Positions 1 to 10,656 of a stretch of 64,000 nucleotides of DNA are shown here, in pieces. Within the stretch, counting starts at the first letter, position 1; the number at the start of each line of letters is the position of its first letter. A program made the position numbers and the translations under genes. The notes beneath the pieces were generated by a model. The model searched no databases, was not told the DNA's origin, and saw only the letters and a list, made by a program, of their open reading frames with translations. Source of the DNA: Meconema thalassinum (lineage: Eukaryota > Arthropoda > Insecta > Orthoptera > Tettigoniidae); NCBI GenBank assembly GCA_946902985.2, contig OX336388.2:374033387-374097386 (forward strand). Reading direction: 5' to 3'.

Positions 1-395
1 CCTAGAGCTGGGAACATTGAATCGGAAGGGATAGAACTGGTGATGTGCGATTGGCACCTCGCCCAGGTGGCCTCACCCGCAAAGCGAACAGGGGCCTCAT
101 GAGGGAAGGTAAGGGATGGTGAGGATGGATAGGCAAGGAAGAGGGAAGGAGGCGGCCGTGGCCTTGAAGAAGGTACCATCCCGGCATTTGCCCGAAGACG
201 AAGTGGGAAACCACGGAAAACCACTTCGAGGATGGCTGAGGGGGAATCGAACCCCCTCTACTCATTTGGGCCACCCGAGGCTGAGTAGACCCCGTTCCAG
301 TCCTCGTACCACTTTTCAAATTTCGTGGCAGAGCCGGGAATCGAACCCAGGACCTCCGGGGTGGCAGCTAACCATGCTGACCGCTACGCTACGGA
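1..395 (-). mobile_element. tRNA-derived SINE (dimeric), cut by window edge
   Basis: Read on the minus strand, a Pol III head starts near 395: box A-like TAGCGTAGCGGTCAGC (around 379-394), then box B-like GGTTCGATTCCC (around 334-348). A second box-B-like block, GGGTTCGATTCCCCC-type, lies at about 240-257, which suggests a dimeric SINE. The body (CACGGCC, GGTTTCCC, 'gcaaatgccgggatggtacc') is shared with the SINEs at 21.3, 44.6 and 45.8 kb. No RNA gene is intact; the acceptor stem cannot be folded. Confidence 0.75.
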
Positions 396-399
396 GGCG

Positions 400-680
400 A
401 CTTATCAGAGAAATTATGCAGGTAAAATAAATGTACCAGAAGTGGTTGAAGAAAGAACATTACAATGGTTTGGACATGTGAAATGGATGCAGAATAGTAG
501 AATTCCAAATTTAAAGTTACATTGGCAAGTTGAAGGCAAACGAAACTGGGTAAACCAAGAGAACAATGGCTGGATGGTGTAAAGAGTAGTATGGCTACCA
601 GAGACTTAACCAAGGAAGATGCTGAAGACCTCAATTTGTGGGGGAGTAGAATAATTTTGGGTAGAAGGAAAACTACTCTA
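400..680 (+). pseudogene. Degenerate LINE ORF2 3' end
   Basis: One frame at 430-560 encodes a peptide with the block LQWFGHVKWM followed by IPNLKLHW and GKRNW. This is the C-terminal 'WFGHVxRM...P' tail found downstream of the reverse transcriptase in RTE/Jockey-type LINE proteins. It carries stops and frameshifts and no RT core. It abuts the SINE at 395 and repeat A at 695. Confidence 0.6.
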
Positions 681-694
681 TTGTAAAATATTCT

Positions 695-1426
695 CCCCCA
701 GGAGCTCACGACTAGTGATACGTGGGTTGGCGACCAAGGGGCCCCAGCTGAGTTCGGCATTACTTCCACTTACTAGTGCCGGGCTCCTCTCTGTCATCTT
801 TCCTATCGACCTCCCTTGGTCAACTCTTGTTCTTTTCCAATCCCGACGGTATTAGGGTATCCAAGGCCTACGGAGACTTTCACTTTCCCGCCTTAATTGG
901 CCCTTTTCTCATCTTTCCTGATGCCCTCATTCTTCGAGGGCCCAGCCTTCTTTTTTTTCTTTTCATGAAATGTCCTGCCTTCAGCACAGGGCCCTCAAGG
1001 AGGCAGGGTGTGTGTAGCCCCACCACTTTTGGTGCACTCTGGATATTGGTACACCCTCAAGGGCTCACGGCTGGTGAGTTCGGGATTTGGCGACCCCGAG
1101 GGATCCCTGAGCTGGATCAAGTATTTTCCCCCCTTTGGAGTGGACTCTTTCCCTTTCCTCGCTACCTATCTTGGTTTTCCTTCCTTCCTTCCAAGAGCCT
1201 CAATTCTCATTATTCGAGGGTTGAGGGCATTTCCTTTCCTCCAGTATTTTATTTACATCCTTCTCCTACTTGTTTCGCGTTTCCTCTTCTAGTTTGTAAG
1301 TGAGTAGTTAGTTTTAGTTGTAAGTTTCATTTTATCACCTCTCATTTCCACTATCACCCAGACCAGTAGGGGCCGATAACCTAGATGTTAGGCCCCTTTA
1401 AACAACAATTATCAACATCATCAACA
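695..1426 (+). mobile_element. Repeat A, copy 1: full-length ~732-bp non-coding retroposon
   Basis: Flanked by a 13-bp target duplication with one mismatch, TGTAAAATATTCT at 682-694 and TGTAGAATATTCT at 1427-1439. It begins CCCCCAGG and ends with the tail GGCCCCTTTAAACAACAA plus ATC-like repeats, as expected of target-primed retrotransposition. It aligns end to end with 13346-14081. Two internal modules share CACGGCTG...GTTGGCGACC (near 705 and 1065), so it looks dimeric. It contains open frames up to 175 codons, but they are not conserved in the second copy, so I do not call a protein. No clear Pol III boxes. Function unknown; probably non-autonomous. Confidence 0.8.
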
Positions 1427-1439
1427 TGTAGAATATTCT

Positions 1440-2147
1440 AATAAGTTTCATTGCTTTTGGATCATTAAATAGCGAGAAAAGTCTATTTAAAACTTTAAAC
1501 TTCGCTTGGCCGCCATGTTCGTTTTGTAGTTAACTGGTTTCTGAAAGTCTCATAAATGAACTTCCAGTGGTGCCCTTTATCGCCGTACAAAATTTCAGGG
1601 TGATACCGGTAATAGTTTCAGAGATATAGAATGCCGGTGAAATATTTCGCACAGCCGCCATCTTGAGGTTATATAAACAATTGAACGAAGTTAGATGTCG
1701 GTGCATTACAATGTGTATAATCATATACTGTACCAAGTTTCATTGCGTTTGGTTGGATAAATCGCAAGAAACGTCTATTTAAATTTCGCTTGGCTGCCAT
1801 GTTGGTTTTGTAGTTAACAGGTTTTCAAAAGTCACCTAGATGAACTTCTAGTAGTTCCTTTTTTCACCGTACAAGATTCCAGGGTGATATCGGTAATAGT
1901 TTCGAAGATATTGAATGCGGGTGAAATATTTCGCACAGCCGTCATGTTGGATTGGTGAGACATAATAAAATTTGAAGGGCACGGTCAGGGTCGTCCGGAA
2001 TAGTGCTATGAACTTACCGAGTTTCATTGAAATCACTCCAGTCGTTTAGATTTTATTAGGGGGTGACACACACACGAATCACACACACAGACACACGGAC
2101 AAAAGGTGATCTCATAAGCCTATTTTTTCATAAATGAAAATAGGCTA
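1440..2147 (-). mobile_element. HINE/Helentron-like element, 5' part
   Basis: The 5' end lies at 2147: on the minus strand it starts TAGCCTATTTTCA, then its imperfect inverted copy TGAAAAAATAGGCTTATG, then a (GT)n tract and a CCCCC run, exactly as at 63517-64000. The body has half-units of ~145 bp, each with a GCCGCCAT-type core (1513, 1658, 1797, 1942). The 3' stem-loop end is not present; the left side runs into the repeat A insertion. The base after the end (2148) is A, fitting T|T insertion. Confidence 0.6.
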
Positions 2148-2688
2148 AAAACAACAACAAAAATAAACAATTATCATCGTCTGACGATGGCGACTCAAAA
2201 ATGGGTCTGAACAGCCATCACTTCTTGGTTACTTGTTCAAGCCACTAATCGCCGTTGATCTCAGAACTAACGAGTTTGTGTGTAGTAGTTTACATAGAGA
2301 GGGGAAATAAGGGAGCTTACAGGTAGGTTCGGTCCAGTCGTATCATTTGCATAGGACCTAGGTAATGGGCTAGCAGCGCCGTTAGCTGTATATTCTCAAC
2401 ATTAATTTGCGGCTCCGTGTTAACATTCCCGGAACGCCACACTGTAACCTTAGGTCAGTCTCGTAAGCTTAATTAACTGTTCTGGATTACCGCAGACATT
2501 TATTATTTCTTCATAGCTCCAGACATATAAAATGGAAATTGCTACTGCGCTCTTGATACTCCCTTATAATATTGTAGTCTAATTCCTTTTGCATTCTAGA
2601 CGTGTTGGAAATTATAATAACCAGGACCCCCACCTGCTCCCACTGGGCCCTCGTTTGAAATTTATCACCGCCTCCTGTGCCCCTCACC

Positions 2689-2719
<31 letters not shown>

Positions 2720-2855
2720 ACTGTCTGTTAAATGTTCTTCCCTGAGACTGGTTGGAAACTCAAACAAAACCCACTGTAGGTTGTAACTAAAACTCGAAGC
2801 AGTCACAAATAGGGTCACTCTAAGCAAAGTTTTAACAACATGGAGGGAAAATTGA
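2148..2855. other. No gene recognised
   Basis: Non-coding. Holds a short perfect palindrome CATCGTC-T-GACGATG near 2175 and a poly-C run followed by (CA)n at about 2687-2721. Nothing else recognised. Confidence 0.6.
2687..2721. repeat. (C)n(CA)n microsatellite
   Basis: About 18 C residues followed by eight or nine CA units. Simple repeat. Confidence 0.95.
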
Positions 2856-2856
2856 A

Positions 2857-3430
2857 ACTTGTTACTTAGGAAGCAAAATAGCCAGTGATGGACGAAGCAA
2901 AGAGGATATAAAAAGTAGGTTAGCTCAGGCAAGGAAAGCATTTATACAGAAAAGGAATCTGTTGACATCGAATATAGATTTAGGTATTAGGAAGTCATTA
3001 TTGAAAGCCTTTGTCTGGAGCGTGGCACTCTATGGAAGTGAAACTTGGACTATTGGTGCAGCAGAAAAGAGGAGAATTGAAGCGTTTGAAATGTGGTGTT
3101 ACAGGAGAATGATCAAGATCAGATGGGTAGATAGGGTTATAAACGAAGAGGTATTAAGACGAGTGGGAGAGGAGAGATATTTCTGGCGACTAATAATGAA
3201 GAGAAGAGATAGGTTGGTAGGACACATACTAAGACACCCAGGAATAGCAAGCTTAGTTATGGAAGGAAGGGTCGAGGACAAGAACTGTAGGGGTAGACCA
3301 AGGTTAGAATATGTTAAACAGATTGCCTCGGATGTAGGGTGTGTTAGCTATGTAAAGATGAAACGATTAGCTCAGGACTTGCAGACATGGAGTGCTGCAT
3401 CAAACCAGTCAAAAGACTGAAGACTCAATC
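2857..3430 (+). pseudogene. 5'-truncated RTE-type LINE, same family as the full-length copy at 5.9-9.0 kb
   Basis: Encodes the C-terminal region of the RTE ORF from the KEDIKSRLAQA segment to the terminal AASNQSKD and stop at 3418-3420. Comparison with residues ~805-991 of the intact copy shows near-identity through ALYGSETWTI, FEMWCYRRM and GRPRLEYVKQIASD. The RT catalytic core is absent because the copy is truncated at about 2857, the usual outcome of incomplete target-primed reverse transcription. It ends in 'gaagactcaa', like the full copy. Confidence 0.9.
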
Positions 3431-3436
3431 AACATA

Positions 3437-3625
3437 CAAGATCACGGAGCAAGAGCAGGAATGAAAATTAACTGCAAAAAGACAAAGGAAATGCGAATGA
3501 ATAGCAAAATCGATCCAGAAAAGAGGTTCCACATAAATGGAGAAGAGATTGAGACGGTGGCAGAGTTCCAATACCTACTGTCGACCAAAATATTATGTGT
3601 ACTCGAGCTTGAAGGTTGTTTGTGA
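3437..3625 (+). pseudogene. LINE reverse-transcriptase fragment (other family)
   Basis: The frame encodes AGMKINCKKTKEM and then INGEEIETVAEFQYL, the conserved 'KINxxKTKxM...V..F.YLG' segment just after the RT catalytic loop in RTE/CR1-type LINEs. The expected YLGS is broken. It directly follows the RTE copy, so the two are a chimera or adjacent insertions. Confidence 0.7.
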
Positions 3626-5685
3626 AGTAACCAATAGACTTACATAAAATCCAATCACATCATCATTTTCGTCGTTCTATTTTACGTTAGTTCATGTAGG
3701 TTTGGAATTTTTAATTTATATTTTAATATTTTTTATCGCAGTTGAAACACAAAAAGTGTCCGTTTTTAAGCGTGTTTCAACCATGCGTCACATTTAAGAA
3801 TTATTATCTCACAAACCCGTCATCAGATCGAATCCAAATTTTAACACAATATACATTGGAATGTTGTTTAACTGGTTTACTAATTTCAAAATTTTGTGTG
3901 TCCAAGAAACAAAGTTGTTATAATTTTTGTAAGGTAACTTTTTCTCGGCTCGGGGTGGTTGGAAAATGTAGTTCTTGGTTGCGTTGTAATCCTTATACAT
4001 CAAAAAGGTATGCTGTATGATTGTGAAATACGTAAATCAATTCACTTATTTTATATCGGTTTGTATTTGTACGGGGAATTAAGACAAGGTTCACCAGTTA
4101 GCCGCTCCGGTGAAAGCTGTACAATGTTGCCAAGATGGGCTCCATCAAGCGTCATGGCGCGCCTCGCTCGGAAGTGATGAGCTCTAGTTAGTTGCCATTC
4201 TACTAGAATCCGAGTGCGAGTGTCATTTTGGAAAGTGAAAAATGTCGTGTTTACTCGTATTGCTCTTTTAAGCAAACCTTTAGTTGGAAATTGTTAATAC
4301 GTATATAATGTCGAGGAATGGTCAGATGATTTTACGAACAACTCTGGACTTTATAATTTAATAGCAACTAGAGGACCCGTGCGAGAAATACCTCGTAGTT
4401 CCGCCCCTTAAAACAACAATAACTAACTAACCCGTGCGAGAAATCTTGCAATTCATAACCCACACTTTCCCCAATAGGTTTATAATGAGAGACTTAAGGA
4501 GAAAGGTTGTTATGTTTTTATTTGAACCAAATGATTATAGAACACTATTAACACCTACATTTCAGTTTGAATTCCAAGTTCTACGTTCCCTAACTTAAGA
4601 AGGCAATCACTGAAAATTGGATCATCATAACACTCACCGGGTATTCGATATTTATGAAATTATACGATTAGAGTAGACTACCCATTCCTTTGATTTACTG
4701 TTTCTGAAATCCATGCAAAATGATAAAGACCTCAGAATGTTAAATTAACATGAAACAGGCGTCACAGCGGCCAAAATGTGAAGTGAAGAGCAATTATTTT
4801 CCTACATCAACCGCATTTGCAAATAGCACACTTCGTACATGTTTTAAAGTCATTTTTTTAAGAAATCATAGATATTTATGAAATTAGGGTGCAATTTTCC
4901 ACTGCTAATGTCTATTCTCTTCAATTTAAATGCTCATTTGTCGGTATCGGTCGCTTGTGAGCACCGCTGGAGGGATCTATACTACCAAAATAATATATAT
5001 GATGATTGTTAATTTTAGAGCATTTGCACATTGATAAGTGCAAGTAGAACGTATCAAATGCAAATTAAATCACACACAGAAAATATGAGGTTTTGAAACT
5101 TCGGAATGGTATATTTTATTTTATTGATTATATCTCACTACGTCCGAGCCCTCATTCCCCCTAATGTAATTTTGACACACGTCATCACCCTCCAGAAACA
5201 AACCCTGGTTACGCAACTGATTCTACTTACGTCACGGCTTCCCAAGAGCGGCTAGACAGAGGACCACCCACATTGGCACCACCCCTCTGCCTATATCCAG
5301 TTTCGTCCCACTTTCCCAATAATAACTTCCCTAATACGCCCCTGGGATTAATGGCCAGGCTTTGAGATCCAGGCTGTGCTTTGCAAGAGCGGTCGTTACA
5401 AGCGAGTCATTATTGGACATCACAGCGCTTAAGAGGCTCCTTACGATACACTCGGTCGCACTAACAGGGGCTCTAAATCCAACGTACATTTTATTGACCT
5501 GAGAATAGTTCTCTCTAACTGACATTGCCTTTCACAACCGTAATCTAATTGTAGAGTGTTATACTTCTAGCAAGACGCTTGTTAATAAGTTACTTGAACA
5601 TTTGAGTCGTCCTGTTGCAAAACTCGTTTAATCCACTTGTGAATAAGGATCATGACGTAAAATTATTTATTTAATTAGTTTGTTT
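3626..5685. other. No gene recognised; contains one micro-insertion
   Basis: AT-rich non-coding DNA. The ORFs present are short and have no recognisable domains. The only clear structure is the 40-bp retroposed tail at 4390-4429. Confidence 0.6.
4390..4429 (+). mobile_element. 40-bp retroposed 3' tail with perfect 15-bp target duplication
   Basis: The 15-bp sequence ACCCGTGCGAGAAAT occurs at 4375-4389 and again at 4430-4444. Between them lie only 40 bp, containing GCCCCTTAAAACAACAA and a (CTAA)n-like end. The same GCCCCTTAAAACAACAA tail closes both full copies of repeat A. This is an extremely 5'-truncated retrotransposition product. Confidence 0.85.
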
Positions 5686-5689
5686 ACTT

Positions 5690-5942
5690 TATTTTATTTT
5701 ATTTTATTTTATTTTATTTAGTTTTATTTTGTGTTGTTTCATTTTATGTTGTTTTATTTTATTTCGTTTTATTTTGTTTTAAATTGTTTTTTTTGTTTTT
5801 TATTTTATTTTGTTTTGTTTATTTTGATTTTGTTTTGTTTTATTTTATTTTATTTTGTTAGGTTTTATTTTGATTTTCCAGAAAACAAACATAAAACAAA
5901 AAACAAAAAACACGAAGCAAAAAGCAAAATTCAAAAACAAGA
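5690..5942. repeat. Degenerate (ATTTT)n tract, then an AAAC/AAAGC-rich tract
   Basis: 5690-5870 is a decayed ATTTT pentamer array. 5880-5942 is A-rich with AAAGCAAAAAGCAAAATTC, a motif that recurs at 12855-12970. The second tract touches the 3' end of the LINE at 5945. Confidence 0.85.
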
Positions 5943-5944
5943 TG

Positions 5945-8900
5945 TTGTTGTTTGAGTCTTCAGTCTTTTGACTGGTTTGATGCAGCTCTCCAGGCCTCCC
6001 TGTCCTGAGCCAATCGTTTCATCTCTACATAACTACCACACCCCACATCCGAGGCAATTTGTTTAACATATTCTAACCTTGGTCTACCCCTACAGTTCTT
6101 GTCCTCGACCCTTCCTTCCATAACTAAGCTTGCTATTCCTGGGTGTCTTAGTATGTGTCCTACCAACCTATCTCTTCTCTTCATTAGCAGTCGCCAGAAA
6201 CATCTCTCCTCTCCCACTCGGCTTAATACCTCTTTGTTTGTAACCCTATCTACCCATCTGATCTTCATCATTCTCCTGTAACACCACATTTCAAATGCTT
6301 CAATTCTCCTCTTTTCTGCTACACCAATAGTCCAAGTTTCACTTCCATAGAGCGCCACGCTCCAGACAAAGGCTTTCAAAAATGACTTCCTAATACCTAA
6401 ATCTATATTCGATGTCAGCAGATTCCTTTTTTGTAGAAATGCTTTCTTTGCCTGAGCCAACCTACTTTTTATATCCTCTTTGCTTCGTCCATCACTGGTT
6501 ATTCTGCTTCCTAAGTAACAGAAGTCTCCTGCTTCCTTCAGCTTTTCACCTGCCAATTTGATCTCCACAGAGGTTTCTGATTTATTTCGGCTGCATTCCA
6601 GTATTTTTGTTTTACATTTATTAATTTTCATCATGAATTCTTTCCGTAAGACGGAGTCCATACCATTCAAAAACTCACTCAAATCCTCAGGCTTGTCGGC
6701 CAAGATGACGATATCATCAGCAAATCTCAGAGTTGAAATTATTTCTCCTTGAATCTTCACTCCCACTTTACATTTTTCTCTAATTTCCTTCATTGCTTGT
6801 TCAATGTAAAGATTGAAAAGTATGGGTGATAAGTTGCAGCCTTGCCTTACACCTTTCTGAATACCAGCTTCTATCTCATGTCCTTCAACTCGAATGACTG
6901 CTGTCTGGTTTCTGTATAGATTGTATATCACCCTCCTATCCCTGTACTTTATTCCAATCGATTTCAAAATGTCAAACAATTTAGTCCAATCAACGTTATC
7001 AAAAGCCTTTTCTAAGTCTACAAAAGCCATGAACGTTCTCTTATCTTTCCTTATTCTACCTTCCAAAATCAGCCTAAGTCTTAGTACAGCTTCCCTTGTT
7101 CCTACATTTCTCCTGAAACCAAACTGGTCTTCACCCAACTCCGTTTCTATCTGGCTTTCAATCCTCTTGTAAATTATTCTAGACAGGATCTTTGAAGCAT
7201 GAGTAATCAAGCTGATTGTACGGTAATCTTCACATCTGTCAGCTCCCACTTTCTTTGGTATAGGGATGATTACATTCTTCTTGAAATCAGGGGGTACCTC
7301 ACCTGTCTCATAAATCCTACACACCAAGTGAAATAACCTGATCAGACCTTCATCTCCTATGCAGCGTAGCAACTCAATCGGTATATCATCTATGCCTGGT
7401 GCTTTGTTCCTGCTTAAGTCTTCCAAAGCTCTATCAAATTCTGATCTCAATATTAAATCTCCTTTCGCATCCTCATCAATTTCCTCCTCTCTTTCCATTA
7501 CATGATTCTCAATCTCCTTTCCCTTATACAAACTCTCTATGTAAGCTTTCCATCTCTCAACCTTTTCTTCCCTATCTGTTAGAGGCTTTCCATTTGTGTC
7601 CTTAATATTACAGCACTTAGTCTTCTTTTCCCCAAAAGTATTCTTAATCCTTCGATAAGCTGTGTCTACTTTTCCTAATTTCAGACAATTTTCTATACCT
7701 GCACATTTCTCTTTCAACCATTCTTCTTTCGCTTCCTTGCACTTCTTGTTAACCTCATTTCTCAGACGTCTGTATTCTGCTTTCCCCTTTTCATCTCTTA
7801 CATTCTTGTGTTTCCGCCTTTCATCCATCAATTCTAGTATATCCTGAGTGATCCACGGTTTTCTACCTATTCTTTCTTTCCTACCAATGTTTTCTTCTGC
7901 GGATTTTGTTATTTCATTCTTCAAAAGTGCCCATTCGTCTGCAATTGAAGTTTGTTTAGGGTTTTTCATTAGTCCTTCCTTTATACTCTTCTTGAATCTT
8001 TCGTTTACATCCTTCTCTTTCAGTCTGTCTATTGCCCACCTTTTTGGCTTTTGACTTTTCTTCAGTTTTTTCAACTTTAATCTGCATTTCATTACAACCA
8101 GATTGTGGTCAGAGTTTATGTCAGCACCAGGATATGTTTTACAATCCAAAATCTGGTTTCGAAACCTCTGCTTGACCATAATGAAGTCGATTTGGTAACG
8201 CCCTGTATCTCCTGGTCTCATCCATGTGTATATTCTTCTATTGTGGTTATTGAATAAGGTGTTAGCTATGACCAATTCATGCTCGGTGCAGAATTCTACC
8301 AGCCTGCTTCCTCGATCATTCCTTTCACCTAATCCGAAATCTCCTACTATCTTCCCTTCTCTCCCTTTTCCTACCACAGCATTCCAATCTCCCATTACTA
8401 TAACATTTTCATCACCCTTGATATACCTCAGAATTTCGTCTATTTCTTCGTAGACCTTTTCAACATCCTCATCATCAGCTTGACTGGTAGGCATATAGAC
8501 TTGTACCACTGTGGTGCAGGTAGGTTTAGTATTGATTTTTGCTACAATAATCCGTCCACTATATTGCTCATAATATTCCACCCGCTGTCCAAGTTTCCTA
8601 CTCAATATGAGGCCAACCCCTGCTTGGCCATTGTTTGATTTAGTGCTAATGACCCTATAGTCTCCTGACCAAAAGTCCTGTTCTTCCTGCCAGCGCATTT
8701 CACTAATCCCAACCAAATCCAACCTCAACCTATCCATTTCCCTTTCTAAGTTTTCTAACCTTCCACTTCCTAGCAGACTTCTAACATTCCACGCTCCGAT
8801 CCGTAGAATGTCAGATTTCCTCTTTGTCACTTCTGTGATGTTAACCCCCTCTCGAGTAGTCCCCACCCGGAGATCCGAACGGGGGACTAGTTTACCTCCG

Positions 8901-9040
8901 GATTGAAATTTTACAAGGGAGGAGGCCATCATCACATGTAATTATGCATAGAGAGGTGCATATCCTCGGGAATAGCATACGGCTGTAGTTTCCCGTTGCT
9001 TTCAGCCGTGCAGCAGGACGCAGTGTAGCCATTATTTGGC
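5945..9040 (-). mobile_element. Full-length RTE-type LINE
   Basis: On the minus strand: a short 5' UTR (about 9040-8936) with the stem GGCTGAAAGC...ACTACAGCC, one long ORF (8935-5960), a minimal 3' UTR and a tail of CAAACAACAACATC at 5945-5958. The lack of a poly-A tail and the short 3' UTR fit the RTE clade. No clear target duplication was found. A truncated sister copy is at 2857-3430. The unbroken ORF suggests recent insertion. Confidence 0.9.
5960..8935 (-). CDS. RTE-type LINE ORF2: endonuclease plus reverse transcriptase, 991 aa, intact
   Basis: It nicks target DNA and reverse-transcribes the element RNA at the nick. Domain order: APE-type endonuclease at about residues 44-283 (GAWNVRSL at 48, catalytic E79 in SEMRW, GDWNAVVG at 182, SDH at 275-277); linker with basic coiled segment (350-440); reverse transcriptase at about 548-745 (KNVIIPIPKK, FVDLEKAFDNVDW at 638, GVRQGCNLSPILFN at 695, catalytic FADD at 738-741); C-terminal region with ALYGSETWTI, FEMWCYRRM and GRPRLEYVKQ. 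All catalytic residues I can check are present. The length is typical of RTE. The start at 8935 (MMMASS) is the first ATG after the 5' UTR; nearby ATGs are also possible. No neighbour is co-transcribed. Confidence 0.95.
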   Translation of the reverse strand: MMMASSLVKFQSGGKLVPRSDLRVGTTREGVNITEVTKRKSDILRIGAWNVRSLLGSGRLENLEREMDRLRLDLVGISEMRWQEEQDFWSGDYRVISTKSNNGQAGVGLILSRKLGQRVEYYEQYSGRIIVAKINTKPTCTTVVQVYMPTSQADDEDVEKVYEEIDEILRYIKGDENVIVMGDWNAVVGKGREGKIVGDFGLGERNDRGSRLVEFCTEHELVIANTLFNNHNRRIYTWMRPGDTGRYQIDFIMVKQRFRNQILDCKTYPGADINSDHNLVVMKCRLKLKKLKKSQKPKRWAIDRLKEKDVNERFKKSIKEGLMKNPKQTSIADEWALLKNEITKSAEENIGRKERIGRKPWITQDILELMDERRKHKNVRDEKGKAEYRRLRNEVNKKCKEAKEEWLKEKCAGIENCLKLGKVDTAYRRIKNTFGEKKTKCCNIKDTNGKPLTDREEKVERWKAYIESLYKGKEIENHVMEREEEIDEDAKGDLILRSEFDRALEDLSRNKAPGIDDIPIELLRCIGDEGLIRLFHLVCRIYETGEVPPDFKKNVIIPIPKKVGADRCEDYRTISLITHASKILSRIIYKRIESQIETELGEDQFGFRRNVGTREAVLRLRLILEGRIRKDKRTFMAFVDLEKAFDNVDWTKLFDILKSIGIKYRDRRVIYNLYRNQTAVIRVEGHEIEAGIQKGVRQGCNLSPILFNLYIEQAMKEIREKCKVGVKIQGEIISTLRFADDIVILADKPEDLSEFLNGMDSVLRKEFMMKINKCKTKILECSRNKSETSVEIKLAGEKLKEAGDFCYLGSRITSDGRSKEDIKSRLAQAKKAFLQKRNLLTSNIDLGIRKSFLKAFVWSVALYGSETWTIGVAEKRRIEAFEMWCYRRMMKIRWVDRVTNKEVLSRVGEERCFWRLLMKRRDRLVGHILRHPGIASLVMEGRVEDKNCRGRPRLEYVKQIASDVGCGSYVEMKRLAQDREAWRAASNQSKD

Positions 9041-10297
9041 TTATATTATCAATATCTTAACCGTCTATAAGACTAGTAAAGAATTGATTTATTCTGAAAG
9101 GCTGCTACTCCCTTTCAGAATAAGTAAAGAGCAATTCTACTAACAAAAATACTAACCTTCTACCGTACTAACAATTAAATACCAAAATTCTACAAACGAA
9201 AAAAATACTAAAGTTCCACCTACAACAAATACTACCACTAAAACAGTCTGTCACCAGGCACACTCACATGCACCCTCACACATCACAGTCTACTGAAACA
9301 ATGAACTATAACTAATAAACAATGCAACTGCTACCAGACACACTCACGCACCACAGTCTAATAGAATAATGACATATATAATAGACAAACTAACTACCTA
9401 CTTACAACTAAAACTAACTACATACTTACTGTACTGTTACTTGAATTGACAATATTTACAGAATGCAATTTAGTTAGAAAATACTTACAAAATGTAATTT
9501 AGATTCAAAATAGTCACAAAATGCAATTGAGAATAAAAATACTTACAAAATACCCACCCTACACAATATTGGCATTTATCGAAGGATTGATTAATTATCT
9601 TAATGTCTTTCAGCAATTAAAATTCAAAATACTCACTAAAAGGCCCGGCCACCTGCATGTTGGTTTAATTTATGTAAATATTTTGTCGGCCCCATGCAGG
9701 CCAAAACTACCAAAATCGTAGTCATTAATCGTATCATTATTATACCATTTTTGCCCTTATGGAAAGTGTTTGAATTTAAAAATCACATGACATAATTTTC
9801 ACTTCTCTCCCTTCTTCCTCTTCTCTCCCGAAATCTGTTCATCCTTTGACTGTGCTCCTGTTTCCGTTGTTCTGTCCAGAATGCTCCAGTCTAAAAGTCT
9901 AAAAGCAACCCTCAATTTTAAGATATATTACAATATCTCTCGATCATATTTGGTGACTACAAGACGGAACTAAATCTCAGCCACGGGTTACCCGCATACA
10001 AGTTTTCTATTAGATATTGGGGAAAGCAGAACGTCAAAATTAGTGAGCAGATCGGCCAGATAGCGCCTCTTAAAAAATATTCATCATTATTCACTAAAAT
10101 AAGTAGCGTTGAAATAGAAGTAGATGAGTGAAAATAGGCAACGAGCTACGTAGAGGCATATTGGTGGCGTTCAAGTAGGACACAAGAAAATCCCAAGAAA
10201 ATAACGCCGGTGTGTACGCTTAGAAGAAAGATAGAATGAAGAAGAAAATCAGTTATTCCATATTATGCTTCACTACGAATATAATGTAAGGTAAGAT
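9041..10297. other. No gene recognised
   Basis: AT-rich non-coding sequence with imperfect 'actaacaaaaatacta' and 'cttacaaaatac' repetition at 9120-9560. It holds one strong hairpin (9090-9122). Nothing else identified. Confidence 0.6.
9090..9122. repeat. Perfect 12-bp hairpin
   Basis: TATTCTGAAAGG (9090-9101) and CCTTTCAGAATA (9111-9122) are exact reverse complements around a 9-nt loop. It lies ~50 bp outside the 5' end of the RTE LINE. Role unknown; it may be a relic of a small inverted-repeat element. Confidence 0.85.
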
Positions 10298-10300
10298 TAA

Positions 10301-10360
<60 letters not shown>

Positions 10361-10361
10361 A
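10298..10361. repeat. (AAAG)n microsatellite
   Basis: About 15 near-perfect AAAG units. Confidence 0.95.
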
Positions 10362-10509
10362 CAAATCCAGCGGTACTTTTCTTGAAGCTACAGGAACTTC
10401 TGTACATTATAGGCTATTTATTATTTATTATGTATTATTTATTTATCTATAGTATTGTAAATACTAACACCCATACTTGTAGACATAGATTTAATAGCCT
10501 AAGTGTAAT

Positions 10510-10547
10510 GGATCTGATGATCGCTTGACGATCGAAACAGGTAATCC
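10510..10547 (+). ncRNA. Hammerhead-ribozyme-like motif (Penelope type)
   Basis: Ordered blocks: GGAT (10510), CTGATGA (10514-10520), a hairpin segment (10521-10533), GAAA (10534-10537), C-AG-GTA (10538-10543), ATCC (10544-10547). GGAT and ATCC pair as helix I. C-AG-G with A-U gives a two-pair helix III, and GTA is a valid cleavage triplet. This is the short-helix-III form described from Penelope-like elements. Odd point: the stem II strands GATCG/CGATC pair best if G8 and A9 of the core are included, which is non-canonical, so activity is uncertain. Confidence 0.5.
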
Positions 10548-10656
10548 AAGTATATTTATTAATCTCAGATAATTTTCTTTCAGGATTAGGGAAACGCCCA
10601 ATACAATTAGGTACAATAGTGTTGACCGACCGAAAAAACATTAAATTTCGATTATA

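Noticed and set aside
776..1303. 175-codon ORF inside repeat A
   Set aside because: The second full-length copy (13346-14081) does not keep the frame and no domain is seen; chance ORF in a GC-richer repeat.
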